37,879 bases of DNA from RGIG3513 sp045658985. GTDB lineage: Bacteria > Bacillota > Clostridia > Oscillospirales > Butyricicoccaceae. Positions 8,306 through 16,230 of the stretch are shown piece after piece. The position numbers were made by a program, and so were the translations under genes. Where the stretch lies: assembly GCA_045658985.1 (NCBI GenBank), contig JAZOWC010000041.1:1-37879 (forward strand), written 5' to 3'. Within the stretch, counting starts at the first letter, position 1, and each line of letters starts with the position of its first letter. The notes under the pieces are model-generated. The model saw only the letters and a list, made by a program, of their open reading frames with translations. It was not told the DNA's origin and ran no database searches.

Positions 8306-8824
8306 ATGAGAAAAGAAAAACTAAAGCGGGAAAAAGTGCATAGGTTTTTTGAGCAGTACGGGAATACGATGTTCGGAGCAGCTTTGGAGGTAACCCATGA
8401 TTATCACGATGCCGAGGATGCTTTGCAGCAATGCTGTATAGCGTTGTTCAATGTCATAGACGGAATTGATATGGACAACCCTTCAAACTGTGCCGCATAC
8501 GCCGCCATTATGGCAGAGCGGAAAGCCCTCGATATACTCCGCAGGCGAAAACAGCAGAATGAAATCAGCTACGAAGATGCAGAGGAGGCCGGATTCGCTA
8601 TTGAATACACCGGCGACGACCCTCTGTCGGGGGTTATGGCTGAACTGCCTCCTCAGTACAGAGAGGTTTTGCTTCTCCGTTACGGTATTGGCAATGATAT
8701 AGCCGAAACAGCCCGCACGCTGAACATATCTGTAGCCGCCTGCTACAAGCTCATCTCCCGCGCAAAAGCAAGACTTCGCAAGGTCGTTGAACAAAGAAAG
8801 GAGCTTGAAAAAAATGGGCATTGA
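8306..8824 (+). CDS. Sigma-70 family (ECF-like) RNA polymerase sigma factor
   Basis: 172 residues from the ATG at 8306, which has AGGGG at 8290-8294. The earlier in-frame ATG at 8282 has no ribosome binding site. Region 2 (about 13-80) includes HDYHDAEDALQQCC, the DxxDAED-type core-binding and -10-recognition helix. Region 4 (about 106-158) has ELPPQYREVLLLRYG followed by the helix-turn-helix IAETARTLNISVAACYKLISRAKARL. This is the two-domain layout of ECF sigma factors. The gene overlaps the next one, a membrane protein with a DUF4367-like domain, by 11 bases; that is the usual arrangement of a sigma factor with its membrane anti-sigma. It probably directs transcription of this operon or of envelope genes; targets are unknown. 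Confidence 0.85.
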   Translation: MRKEKLKREKVHRFFEQYGNTMFGAALEVTHDYHDAEDALQQCCIALFNVIDGIDMDNPSNCAAYAAIMAERKALDILRRRKQQNEISYEDAEEAGFAIEYTGDDPLSGVMAELPPQYREVLLLRYGIGNDIAETARTLNISVAACYKLISRAKARLRKVVEQRKELEKNGH

Positions 8825-9542
8825 AAAAAAACAGCTTGAAAAAGCTGCTCGTGAGCTGGTACAACACATAAGCGCCGCCCATCCGCACTATGACTTGCCA
8901 TCACGCGCCACCGCAGAAACACCCAACACGCCATCATCCGACATCTCCGACGATACAGGCAAAAAATGTCGTGAGCTCATAGACTCGATGCCATTGTTTT
9001 CTCAAAAGAAACCTTTACACGTGGGACTCGTATCCGCTGTGTTGATAATTCTTATGACGACCGGTATTTTTGCTTTGCCGAAGATTATATCATATATCCG
9101 CAAAAGTGAAGATTACGGCGAATATACCGAGATCCGATTCCGAGGCACGGGAACCGAAAGCAAAGATATTACACTGTATTTCAGCCTTACGTACATTCCT
9201 GACGGATACAGTATTCTAGAAACTACTGATTCGAGCGTATGGTATTACGATAACGAAGGAACGAGCGGTTTTGAGGTTTTTACAAGCAAAATTCCATCGA
9301 CAACAAGCGGAGTATCAACCTTACATATTGACACCGAGAATGCAGAGCGGGAGGACATAACCGTCAACGGCAACAAGGGCATCATCCTCAGAAAAAGAGT
9401 TGAATGTGACCAAACCGACCGACTGCAGATATATTGGGAAGACCCCCAAGTTGGAGCATATTTCCTGCTGAGCTTTTTCGAAATGGATGAGACTGAAGCT
9501 TTTAAAATTCTGGACGGCTTTGAATACAAAGGAGAAGAATAA
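8814..9542 (+). CDS. Probable membrane anti-sigma factor with DUF4367-like domain
   Basis: 242 residues from ATG 8814, chosen because AAAGGAG at 8797-8803 is ten bases upstream. The 11-base overlap with the sigma gene suggests translational coupling. The first about 66 residues are cytoplasmic and charged, fit to bind a sigma factor, but there is no HxxxCxxC zinc motif. One transmembrane helix (about 68-94) follows. The outer domain (about 100-242) has the YIPDGYSI and FLLSFFEMDETEAFKILDGFEY pattern seen in DUF4367 proteins that follow ECF-like sigma genes in Clostridia. Inferred role: it holds the sigma factor at the membrane until an outside signal releases it. The signal is unknown. Confidence 0.7.
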   Translation: MGIEKKQLEKAARELVQHISAAHPHYDLPSRATAETPNTPSSDISDDTGKKCRELIDSMPLFSQKKPLHVGLVSAVLIILMTTGIFALPKIISYIRKSEDYGEYTEIRFRGTGTESKDITLYFSLTYIPDGYSILETTDSSVWYYDNEGTSGFEVFTSKIPSTTSGVSTLHIDTENAEREDITVNGNKGIILRKRVECDQTDRLQIYWEDPQVGAYFLLSFFEMDETEAFKILDGFEYKGEE

Positions 9543-9544
9543 CG

Positions 9545-9928
9545 ATGTTAAGAAGAATAATAGCGCTTGTAATCGTGTTTTGTGCACTCGCATCAGCTGT
9601 CTTTGCTTACAGTGCGACTCCGCGGCTTAATGCGCTTGTTCGCACAAATCTAACTTTGGAAATTTCGGAAGAAGGCGTTGCGGAGTGCTCGGCTGATGCT
9701 GCAACGTGGAACAGAGATTTAACCGTATATGTGTCTATGAGGCTGTATCAGGATGACAACGATTATGCTGTTTGGGAATATTCGGAGTCGAAATCGGTAT
9801 CCGAAACAGAAACTGTATCGGTCACTCGGGGACATGAATATTATGCGGGGGCATATATTTTGGTCACCGATGCTGACGGCAATATTATTGACCGGGTCAT
9901 AATCTATACCGAAACTATTGAATATTGA
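9545..9928 (+). CDS. Small secreted protein of unknown function
   Basis: 127 residues. A signal peptide (about 1-21, IIALVIVFCALASAVFAYS) precedes a small beta-rich domain with alternating hydrophobic and Thr/Ser/Glu residues (NLTLEISEEGVAEC, LTVYVSMRLYQ, VSVTRGHEYYAGAYILVTDADG), suggesting an Ig-like or beta-sandwich fold. AAAGGAG at 9528-9534 lies in the last codons of the anti-sigma gene and the gap is two bases, so it is a firm member of the sigma operon. I do not recognise a family with confidence; it resembles the small exported beta proteins that accompany clostridial sigma/anti-sigma pairs. It could be an effector or a ligand of the anti-sigma outer domain (inference). Confidence 0.7.
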   Translation: MLRRIIALVIVFCALASAVFAYSATPRLNALVRTNLTLEISEEGVAECSADAATWNRDLTVYVSMRLYQDDNDYAVWEYSESKSVSETETVSVTRGHEYYAGAYILVTDADGNIIDRVIIYTETIEY

Positions 9929-10025
9929 TCATATAAATCTTGACAGCCGGGAGGTGGTTCCGATGAACAGCGAAAGTTTTACAGAAAGTGAAATCAAACC
10001 CGTAAAACACGAAAGGAGTAATACT

Positions 10026-10937
10026 ATGAAAAAAGTTATAAGCATTATTTTGTCTATCGCTATGCTGTTCTCTGTCTCAATTCCTGCGTTTGCAACCTCA
10101 AGCAGTTTACCCACTACCCCTACTCCAGATAAAGAACATACATACTGTGCCGATAATTATACGCATTACACTATAGATTTTACACAGACAAGAAGCGGCG
10201 AGTTTTCATATGCTTCGGATGCAAATACTGTGGATACAGCAATAGCATTTGTTGAATCACTGGAGTTAAAGGACATGGGATACGCTCATATCGAGGAAGC
10301 TTGTTTGAACGAGTTAAACACCTACAAAGAAAATGACATAGTTTTAGAAGAATATACTGTGCTCGTTCCAAAAACCAGAGAAATGTATTTTTATGGTACA
10401 TACTTGGGATATGATTATTACTATGAATATACATCCGTATCGAAATTCGACCATTTGACCGAAGGAGCGACAAAAGGGGCAAAAGAAGAACAATGGAATG
10501 ATTGGGTTCTTGGTTTAATGACATTAATTTTGGGCTTTGCTGTACCTACTGAGTGGAGCGTACCTTATTCTATAGTCAGTTCGGTTACAGGGCTATATGA
10601 TGTTTCCTCCATTCACTATGGAGATTACAACGTATACACGGAGGATTACACGGATGTTTATACACGAACGATCTATAAACAAAGATCTGCTAACATTTTG
10701 GATCCTTGCTACCAGGATCAAAGTTGCTGGTTGGTAGTCGAAATGTATTATCGTACTATACACTCTGGAATCGGAAACCGGTTCATTCCTGTAAATACAC
10801 TATACAGGGGCTACTATAGAGCAAATCATTTAACTCAAGAGCAGATCCTTCACGCAGCAAACGTCCACTCTAACCATGACAGTATGGTGATTTACAGCGT
10901 AAGTTCAAACAGAGTCAGAGAGAATTGGGGAGACTAG
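10026..10937 (+). CDS. Secreted protein of unknown function, Tyr-rich
   Basis: 303 residues from ATG 10026, preceded by AAAGGAG at 10012-10018 with seven-base spacing and followed at once by a signal peptide (MKKVISIILSIAMLF, cut near AFA-TSS). An in-frame ATG at 9963 also has a good site (GGGAGGTGG) but would bury the signal peptide behind 21 polar residues. The mature protein is rich in Tyr, Asp and Thr (for example GYDYYYEYTS and YNVYTEDYTDVYTRT) and has one hydrophobic stretch, GLMTLILGFAVPTEWSVPYSIVSS, that could insert in a membrane or be a buried helix. No known domain is recognised. The gene is clearly AT-richer than the housekeeping genes around it. Position implies membership of the sigma regulon. 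Confidence 0.65.
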   Translation: MKKVISIILSIAMLFSVSIPAFATSSSLPTTPTPDKEHTYCADNYTHYTIDFTQTRSGEFSYASDANTVDTAIAFVESLELKDMGYAHIEEACLNELNTYKENDIVLEEYTVLVPKTREMYFYGTYLGYDYYYEYTSVSKFDHLTEGATKGAKEEQWNDWVLGLMTLILGFAVPTEWSVPYSIVSSVTGLYDVSSIHYGDYNVYTEDYTDVYTRTIYKQRSANILDPCYQDQSCWLVVEMYYRTIHSGIGNRFIPVNTLYRGYYRANHLTQEQILHAANVHSNHDSMVIYSVSSNRVRENWGD

Positions 10938-10945
10938 TATTATAT

Positions 10946-10974
10946 TTGAATCTCTGCGATTTAAACGATACAAT
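10946..10974 (+). promoter_or_regulatory. Sigma-A-like promoter for the 161-residue membrane protein
   Basis: TTGAAT (10946-10951), a 17-nt spacer and TACAAT (10969-10974), about 69 bases before the start at 11043. The last gene of the islet may therefore be transcribed independently. Confidence 0.55.
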
Positions 10975-11042
10975 ACTAAGTGGATGAGATTTATAATTAC
11001 GGAAAGTCTCGTATGTCTGAATTGCAAAAGGAGGCATACTCT

Positions 11043-11528
11043 ATGAAAAATTGCAAGAAACGGCGGTTGCTGCTAATAGCTGCCGTTGTTGCATTGGCGG
11101 TGGTTGGTGTGGTGATTTTTGATTTTTGCCGCATAAACGGCAGGGAGATCAAATATATCGATAAGCTTGACGAGGGACCGATATACGTGCAAAAGCTAAA
11201 AATGTTTGGGGCCAGCGCGCAAGAGTCAAAAGAAAACAACAATGCCCCGGTAATACAGTTGAGCACAGATCAGGTAAAACAGCTGCAGACCCTGCTGAAA
11301 GAAAATACCTACAAGCGGCGGTTTACCAACGTTATCTATGGTGGGATAGGATACGACTATTTGATATTTTCTGACTGGGATAATGACGGGCATCGAACTT
11401 TGTACGCGCATCTGGTCGATGCTGGTTATATAACCTTTGAAAAACACATAGCCTTTGGCCGCGGTAATGTCTTTCACGAGATAAAAAACCCCGAATTTAT
11501 GACTGATTTTACTGCAATAATCGAATGA
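11043..11528 (+). CDS. Membrane-anchored small protein of unknown function
   Basis: 161 residues from ATG 11043, chosen because AAAAGGAGG lies at 11026-11034. In-frame starts at 10980 and 11013 have no comparable site. A basic N-terminus (KNCKKRR) precedes one transmembrane helix (LLLIAAVVALAVVGVVIFDF). The outer part of about 130 residues has a charged helix (STDQVKQLQTLLKEN) and aromatic strands (YDYLIFSDWDNDGHRTLYAHL). No family is recognised. It closes the AT-rich islet and is convergent with the EamA transporter at 11615. No clear terminator hairpin is seen in the 86 bases between them. Confidence 0.65.
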   Translation: MKNCKKRRLLLIAAVVALAVVGVVIFDFCRINGREIKYIDKLDEGPIYVQKLKMFGASAQESKENNNAPVIQLSTDQVKQLQTLLKENTYKRRFTNVIYGGIGYDYLIFSDWDNDGHRTLYAHLVDAGYITFEKHIAFGRGNVFHEIKNPEFMTDFTAIIE

Positions 11529-11614
11529 CAAAAACTGCCCGTAATGGAAGAAATAATCGTTCTTATGCCGCCACGCTATTGACCAAATACCGTATCACAA
11601 AAAGCTATATTCTT

Positions 11615-12493
11615 TTATTCCTTGGTTTTCTTCAGCTGCAGCTCGCTGATTATCATACATCCGAGCACCAGCACGGCGCCCACGGCGGTCTGCCAGGTCA
11701 TAGGCTCTTTGAGGAATACAGCCGACAGCACCACAGCAAACACGGGGTCTATGTAGCTGAGTATACTTGAGGTCTGTGCGCTCAGATCCTTGATGGACAA
11801 AAAATACAAAGCGTAGCATATTCCCGTGTGGAGTATACCCACCACAAGCAGAGGCGCGATGCTTCCGCGTGTCAGGGTCAGCGAGCCGAGCTTTTCGGTC
11901 AGCAGCACGTAGGGCAGCAGGGAGACGCTTGCTGAGGCAAGCTGAACCAGCGTGCGGTCAAAGCCGCTGATTTCGCCCATTTTTTTGTTCATCAGCACGG
12001 CGGTGGCGTAGAGGGTAGCCGCGCCCACGCCGAATGCCACACCGATCAGCTCGCGGCTGCTTTCCAGCCCCGCGGCGCCCGATACAAGCACCATTCCCAT
12101 AAGCGCACCCGCCACGCACAAAAGCCGCTTGGCGCCCAGTTTTTCTTTGAGCACAAAGGGAGAGCAGAGGATGATGAACACGGGTGCCAGATAGTAGCAC
12201 AGAGTTGCCGTTGCCACGGTGGTAAATCTATATGCCTCAAACAGCAGTATCCAGTTGAAGCCTATGCACACGCCCGACAGAATGAGCAGCAGCAGATTGG
12301 CGCGGATGGCCGATCTGTCCACCTTTGTCTTGCGCAGGGTGCTGAAGATCAGCAAAAACCCCGTGCCGATAACACCGCGCACAAGGGCGATCACCGAGGA
12401 GGGCAGGGAGATATACCGCACGAATATGCCAACCGTGCCGAACACCATCATGGAGAATATCATACACAGTCGGGCGGAGGATTGAGTTTTCAT
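11615..12493 (-). CDS. EamA/DMT family transporter
   Basis: 292 residues with ten predicted membrane helices in two homologous five-helix halves, the drug/metabolite transporter plan. Typical features are the first-half segment FTTVATATLCYYLAPVFIILCSPFVLKEKL and its second-half counterpart SAQTSSILSYIDPVFAVVLSAVFLKEPM, with the conserved Pro-Val and Lys-Glu pairs. Family members export or import amino acids, purines or other small metabolites; the substrate cannot be read from sequence. It lies 69 bases downstream of an Asp/Glu racemase-family gene on the same strand, so the two may be co-transcribed and the substrate may be an amino acid (inference). Confidence 0.85.
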   Translation of the reverse strand: MKTQSSARLCMIFSMMVFGTVGIFVRYISLPSSVIALVRGVIGTGFLLIFSTLRKTKVDRSAIRANLLLLILSGVCIGFNWILLFEAYRFTTVATATLCYYLAPVFIILCSPFVLKEKLGAKRLLCVAGALMGMVLVSGAAGLESSRELIGVAFGVGAATLYATAVLMNKKMGEISGFDRTLVQLASASVSLLPYVLLTEKLGSLTLTRGSIAPLLVVGILHTGICYALYFLSIKDLSAQTSSILSYIDPVFAVVLSAVFLKEPMTWQTAVGAVLVLGCMIISELQLKKTKE

Positions 12494-12562
12494 AGCATCA
12501 AACGTCCTTTTTTGTCAGATAATTGGCTTTGGCGGTCTGTTTTGCCGCAAAACGCGGGGGCG

Positions 12563-13267
12563 TTATACCGTCTCGTGGCCGCAGTAGAGGATGGCGGCGC
12601 GGGCCAGAGCATAGGTGGGGTCGGCAAAGAGATAGGGGAGCTTGAGCTCGTCTGCGGCAATGGGCAGCTCGGTGCAGCCGAGGACAAAATAATCGGCGCC
12701 CCTCTCCAGTCCCTCGGCAATAACAGCCTCAAAATCCCCGCGGCATTCCTCCACCGGTCTGCCGGCTTTGACGCAGTCGTAGATGATGCGCATCAGGGTC
12801 TGCTTGCCCTCCTCGGAGGGGGTGACAAACTTGACGCCCTTGGCGCTCAGTGCGTTGTCGTAGAGCTTCATATCCAGAGTTGCCGCCGTGCCCAGTATGC
12901 AGGCGGTCTTGCCGGGGAAAAACTCCCTGCAGTAGTCGGCGGTGGCCTCGAGTATGCTGATAAAGGGCACAGATGCATCCTTCTTCAGCTCGGGGAGGAA
13001 ATAATGTGCCGTGTTGCAGGGCATAATGATGCAGTCGGCGCCGCAGGCCTGCAGCTTGCTCAGTGAGTCGCGCATCTGAGGCAGGGGATTTTCGCCGCCG
13101 CGGAGGATAGCCCCCGTGCGGTCGGGGATAAAACAGTTGTCATCTATATAAATACGTATATGGTCGCTGTCGCACTCGGCCTTGGTCATCAGCACGATCT
13201 TGCGGAACAGATCGGCTGTGGCCAGAGGGCCCATACCGCCCAGTATACCGATGGATTTTTTTGTCAT
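12563..13267 (-). CDS. Aspartate/glutamate racemase family protein
   Basis: 234 residues from ATG 13267, which has GGAG eight bases upstream. A longer in-frame reading to 13324 runs into the terminator hairpin and is rejected. Signature motifs: ILGGMGPLATADLF at the N-terminus and the two Cys of this cofactor-independent superfamily, Cys84 in MPCNTAH and Cys198 in LGCTELP. The pair acts as the two acid/base residues for D/L racemisation, most often of aspartate or glutamate. Whether this one makes D-Asp, D-Glu or another product cannot be decided. It lies between a ferredoxin terminator upstream and an EamA transporter downstream. Confidence 0.88.
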   Translation of the reverse strand: MTKKSIGILGGMGPLATADLFRKIVLMTKAECDSDHIRIYIDDNCFIPDRTGAILRGGENPLPQMRDSLSKLQACGADCIIMPCNTAHYFLPELKKDASVPFISILEATADYCREFFPGKTACILGTAATLDMKLYDNALSAKGVKFVTPSEEGKQTLMRIIYDCVKAGRPVEECRGDFEAVIAEGLERGADYFVLGCTELPIAADELKLPYLFADPTYALARAAILYCGHETV

Positions 13268-13291
13268 AAGATCATCTCCAAACATAAATAC

Positions 13292-13323
13292 TGAGCCGCT
13301 TCGGGGCAACCCGAAACGGCTCA
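13292..13323 (-). terminator. Terminator of the ferredoxin gene
   Basis: A 14-bp stem (13292-13305 with 13310-13323, loop of 4). On the minus strand it is fully paired with one G-U wobble; on the plus strand the same position is a C-A mismatch, so the hairpin is shaped for minus-strand RNA. A loose U-rich tail (AGUAUUUAU) follows. It is 20 bases past the ferredoxin stop and just upstream of the racemase start. Confidence 0.72.
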
Positions 13324-13342
13324 TAAGTATTATTTCCCGGAA

Positions 13343-13510
13343 TTAGCCTTTAATAGCGTCAACGGGGCACTGAGCTGCGCAGGAACCGCAGTCGATGCAA
13401 GCACCTTCGTCGATAACATAAACGCCGCCATCTTCCTTGATAGCGTCAACGGGGCACTGAGCTGCGCAGGAACCGCAACCGATGCACTCTCCACCGATTT
13501 TGTAAGCCAT
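13343..13510 (-). CDS. 2[4Fe-4S] clostridial-type ferredoxin
   Basis: 55 residues from ATG 13510 with AAGGAGGTG seven bases upstream; the longer reading to 13543 has no such site. Two CxxCxxCxxxCP clusters (CIGCGSCAAQCP and CIDCGSCAAQCP) bind two low-potential [4Fe-4S] centres. The protein carries electrons in anaerobic fermentation, for example from pyruvate:ferredoxin oxidoreductase to hydrogenase or Rnf. The two halves share CGSCAAQCPVDAIK with identical codons over about 38 bases, more than protein constraint requires. It is monocistronic, with its own promoter and terminator. Confidence 0.95.
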   Translation of the reverse strand: MAYKIGGECIGCGSCAAQCPVDAIKEDGGVYVIDEGACIDCGSCAAQCPVDAIKG

Positions 13511-13547
13511 TAGGGCACCTCCTTGTCTAAAATATTTATACACTCTT

Positions 13548-13575
13548 ATTCTAACACAAAAAAATAAAATTGCAA
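13548..13575 (-). promoter_or_regulatory. Sigma-A promoter of the ferredoxin gene
   Basis: On the minus strand TTGCAA (plus 13570-13575), a 16-nt T-rich spacer and TAGAAT (plus 13548-13553), about 38 bases before the ferredoxin start codon. Confidence 0.6.
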
Positions 13576-13636
13576 TCCTTTTCTAAATAATGTCTCGGCC
13601 TTTGCAGACAATATTTATAAAAAAGGAGGAATATAT

Positions 13637-13738
13637 ATGAAAGAAAAACCCGAAAACCCACTGCTTCAGCAGGGCAACCGCCAGAGCGCAAGCATGATGC
13701 ACCAAAACCGCTTCCTGCGCAAAAAGACCGAAAAATAG
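13637..13738 (+). CDS. Small basic protein, 33 residues, unknown
   Basis: ATG 13637 is preceded by AAAAGGAGGA (13621-13630) at ideal spacing and the frame closes with TAG at 13736-13738. The product is polar and basic, starts MKEKPENPLLQQGNRQ, has a Met-Met-His-Gln centre and ends in RKKTEK. There is no membrane helix and no cysteine. It lies alone between the divergent ferredoxin gene and the htrA-like gene. The strong ribosome binding site and lack of any other use of the region argue that it is real; its size hides it from ordinary gene callers. No function is proposed. Confidence 0.55.
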   Translation: MKEKPENPLLQQGNRQSASMMHQNRFLRKKTEK

Positions 13739-13822
13739 CTCCCATATACTGTATGCGGGGGCAAAGCGGGATAGAACGGCGCCAAAAATCCCGCCATTAA
13801 CAGTTTGTTTACGCCAAAAATA

Positions 13823-13855
13823 TTGATTTTTCATATTTTTGATGCATAATATAAT
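13823..13855 (+). promoter_or_regulatory. Promoter region of the HtrA-like protease
   Basis: TTGATT (13823-13828), 18 nt and TAATAT (13847-13852), or alternatively TTTTCA (13828-13833), 16 nt and TATAAT (13850-13855). It lies 30-60 bases before the start codon. The exact hexamers are uncertain. Confidence 0.5.
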
Positions 13856-13884
13856 CAAACAAAACCCCAAACGGAGGTATTTTT

Positions 13885-15213
13885 ATGAACGGTAAAGAAA
13901 ATATTATCATAGTCAAGAGCGATCCCGGCTTTGAGTGGGAGCGCAAAGCTGCCAAACGCGCGGGCAAGGGCAAAAAGGTCCTCAAAAAGACCCTCTCCTG
14001 CCTGCTTGTAACTGCGCTGGCATTCTCGGGCGCCGTGGGAGGTATGTTCGTCTATGATGAGTTCATCGCCGAGGACGTCCCCGCAGGCGGTGTGGTCATC
14101 CAGCAGCAGATGCCCTCACCCAGTCAGACGGGCAGTCAGGTCACGCCGGACAAGCCCGACACCCTCGACACCCCCGACCCAGCACAGCCTCAGAGCACCA
14201 AGACCACCGCATCGGCTGTGTATGAGCGCGTGTCAAAGAGCGCGGTGCTCTTCACCTGCGAAACGGTCAGCCAGCCCACTGCAGGCTCGCTGGGCGATCT
14301 GTTCGGTGAGCAGTTCGGCGGCAATTTCGGTGTTAACCCCTTCCAGCCTCAGGATCCCACACTGCAGGATCCCTCTCAGCAGCCCTCCACCGCCATTTCT
14401 TACGGCAGCGGCGTCATTATGTCCCCCGACGGATATATTATGACCAATGCCCACGTGGTTGACGGCGTTACCAAGATCACCGTCAGACTCTATGACGGCT
14501 CGGTGTATGAGGCCAAGCTTGTAGGCTCCGACCCCAACACCGACGTTGCCGTGGTCAAGATAGACGCACAGAATCTGCCTGCCGCTACCTTTGCCGACAG
14601 CTCGGGCGCTCTTATCGGTGACGATATCTACGTGGTGGGTAATCCTCTGGGTGCCGAGCTGGCATTCTCCCTGACCTGCGGACATATTTCCTCGGTCAAC
14701 CGCGAGATAGCCATTGAGGACACTCTTATGTCCCTGATGCAGGTGGATGCCGCCGTCAACCCCGGCAATTCGGGCGGCCCCATGGCCAACTCTCAGGGAC
14801 TTATCGTGGGCATCGTCAATGCCAAGATAGTCGAAGAAGAGGTTGAGGGCATCGGCTTTGCCATCCCCTCCAACATCGCGCTGAGCATAGCAGGCGAGCT
14901 TATTCAGCACGGCAAAGTCGCCTCCCGCCCCATGCTGGGAATTATGGTTGAGAGCATCCAGTACGAATACGCCATCCTCTACAAGGATCAGGCGGGCATC
15001 ACCGTCACTCAGGTCAACCCCGGCAGCTGCGCCGAACAGGCAGGTGTGCAGGTGGGCGACAAGATCACCCATTTTAACGGCGTGGAAGTATGGTGCAACG
15101 CACAGCTGAACTTCCAGAAGGAAAAATACAAGATCGGTGACACGGTTACCATAACTGTGGAACGCAACGGCGAAACCGTAGAACTCACCGTCACTCTCAC
15201 CGGCGCGAACTGA
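13885..15213 (+). CDS. HtrA/DegP-like membrane-anchored serine protease with PDZ domain
   Basis: 442 residues with GGAGG at 13873-13877. A cytoplasmic basic tail (about 1-35) precedes one membrane helix (about 37-55), then a Pro/Ser/Thr/Gln-rich linker and a trypsin-like domain. The triad is visible as His190 (TNAHVVDG), Asp220 (NTDVAVVKI) and Ser296 (NPGNSGGP). A single PDZ domain follows (about 345-440, with GITVTQVNPGSCAEQAGVQVGDKITHFNG). Length and order match Gram-positive HtrA/DegP proteins, which degrade or refold misfolded exported proteins outside the membrane. It is monocistronic, with its own terminator. No CssR-type operator was recognised. Confidence 0.93.
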   Translation: MNGKENIIIVKSDPGFEWERKAAKRAGKGKKVLKKTLSCLLVTALAFSGAVGGMFVYDEFIAEDVPAGGVVIQQQMPSPSQTGSQVTPDKPDTLDTPDPAQPQSTKTTASAVYERVSKSAVLFTCETVSQPTAGSLGDLFGEQFGGNFGVNPFQPQDPTLQDPSQQPSTAISYGSGVIMSPDGYIMTNAHVVDGVTKITVRLYDGSVYEAKLVGSDPNTDVAVVKIDAQNLPAATFADSSGALIGDDIYVVGNPLGAELAFSLTCGHISSVNREIAIEDTLMSLMQVDAAVNPGNSGGPMANSQGLIVGIVNAKIVEEEVEGIGFAIPSNIALSIAGELIQHGKVASRPMLGIMVESIQYEYAILYKDQAGITVTQVNPGSCAEQAGVQVGDKITHFNGVEVWCNAQLNFQKEKYKIGDTVTITVERNGETVELTVTLTGAN

Positions 15214-15264
15214 TTTTTGGCATATTTCCGCCATTACTGCGGCATAACCCAAATACAATAACCA

Positions 15265-15297
15265 CGGCAGGCTCACACTTGAGCCTGCCGTTTTCTG
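15265..15297 (+). terminator. Terminator between htrA-like and lysR-like genes
   Basis: An 11-bp perfect stem (15265-15275 with 15280-15290, loop CACT) followed by TTTTCTGTC and then GTTTTT. It serves the protease gene and may also work for the convergent LysR gene. Confidence 0.85.
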
Positions 15298-15303
15298 TCG
15301 TTT

Positions 15304-16164
15304 TTATCTTGTCATTTCCTTGGAGCATTCCTCGGTCAGTATCCGTATAAAGCTCTCGGTACTGCTGAGCAGAATCTTGTTTTTGCGGCGGTAGACGAAT
15401 GTATCCCGCTTCTGTCCGTTGAGCCTGCGCAGTACGGTGTCGGAGGAGAACTGTCCGCGCCAGGACATTTCGGGAACTACCGCCACGCCCAGACCCATCT
15501 CCACGCACTTGCGGATGTAGAATGGGTCGTCGCTCTGTATGGCTATGTGGGGAGTAAAGCCCATGTCGGCGCAGATGTCCTTGGTGATGGTGTACAGGGG
15601 AGCGCCAGCGCTCATGGAAATAAAAGCCTGGGGCTCCAGATCCTCGGCGCTGAGATGGGGGAGAGAGGCGATGGGGTTGTCCCGTCTCACCGCCAGACAC
15701 AGCTCCTCGCTGAGGATGCGTGTGCGCTCAAACTCTTTGGCGTCTATATGCTCGGCGGTGACGATCAGGTCAAAATCCTCGCTGAGCGCGGTGGAGGTGT
15801 GCTGTGCCACAATGTCCACGCTGGGGTATTCGCTGCGGAACCGCTCCACAGCCTGCATGGTGATGCGTCGGTTGGAGCCGATCAGTATCCTCAGCTGTCC
15901 GCCCACGCCCGTGGTGGTAATATCCTGCACGGCGGTGTCCAGCAGCTGCAGCACCCGGTTGATCTTGACGTAGAACTCCCGTCCGCGGTCAGAAAGCCGC
16001 ACACGGTTGGCACTGCGCTCAAACAGCGGAATGTCCAGCTCGTTTTCCAGCCGCTTGATGCTCTGGGAAATATCCGAGGGCGGTACGCGGTAGCGGTTGG
16101 CCGTGGCGGAGAAGTTCTCGGTCTCTGCCGCCGAACAAAAATATCTCAGCTGAAGTATCTCCAT
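15304..16164 (-). CDS. LysR family transcriptional regulator
   Basis: 286 residues from ATG 16164, chosen because GGGAGGGG sits eight bases upstream; the frame extends to 16230 but that part overlaps the promoter. The winged helix-turn-helix (about 1-60) reads MEILQLRYFCSAAETENFSATANRYRVPPSDISQSIKRLENELDIPLFERS, typical of LysR except for a Pro-Pro in the recognition turn. The ligand-binding domain (about 88-286) has the usual two-lobe pattern (LRILIGSNRRITMQAVERFRSEYPSVDI, GLGVAVVPEMSW). It is divergent from the AspT/YidE-type transporter gene, the classic layout of LysR proteins with their targets, so it probably controls that gene in response to the transported compound. Confidence 0.9.
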   Translation of the reverse strand: MEILQLRYFCSAAETENFSATANRYRVPPSDISQSIKRLENELDIPLFERSANRVRLSDRGREFYVKINRVLQLLDTAVQDITTTGVGGQLRILIGSNRRITMQAVERFRSEYPSVDIVAQHTSTALSEDFDLIVTAEHIDAKEFERTRILSEELCLAVRRDNPIASLPHLSAEDLEPQAFISMSAGAPLYTITKDICADMGFTPHIAIQSDDPFYIRKCVEMGLGVAVVPEMSWRGQFSSDTVLRRLNGQKRDTFVYRRKNKILLSSTESFIRILTEECSKEMTR

Positions 16165-16201
16165 ATCTGCAGCCCCTCCCATTATATATAGGTATGCATA
16201 T

Positions 16202-16230
16202 ATTATACACCTTGCTGCCGTAACTTTCAA
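16202..16230 (-). promoter_or_regulatory. Sigma-A promoter of the LysR gene
   Basis: On the minus strand TTGAAA (plus 16225-16230), exactly 17 nt, then TATAAT (plus 16202-16207), about 40 bases before the start codon. Confidence 0.72.
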
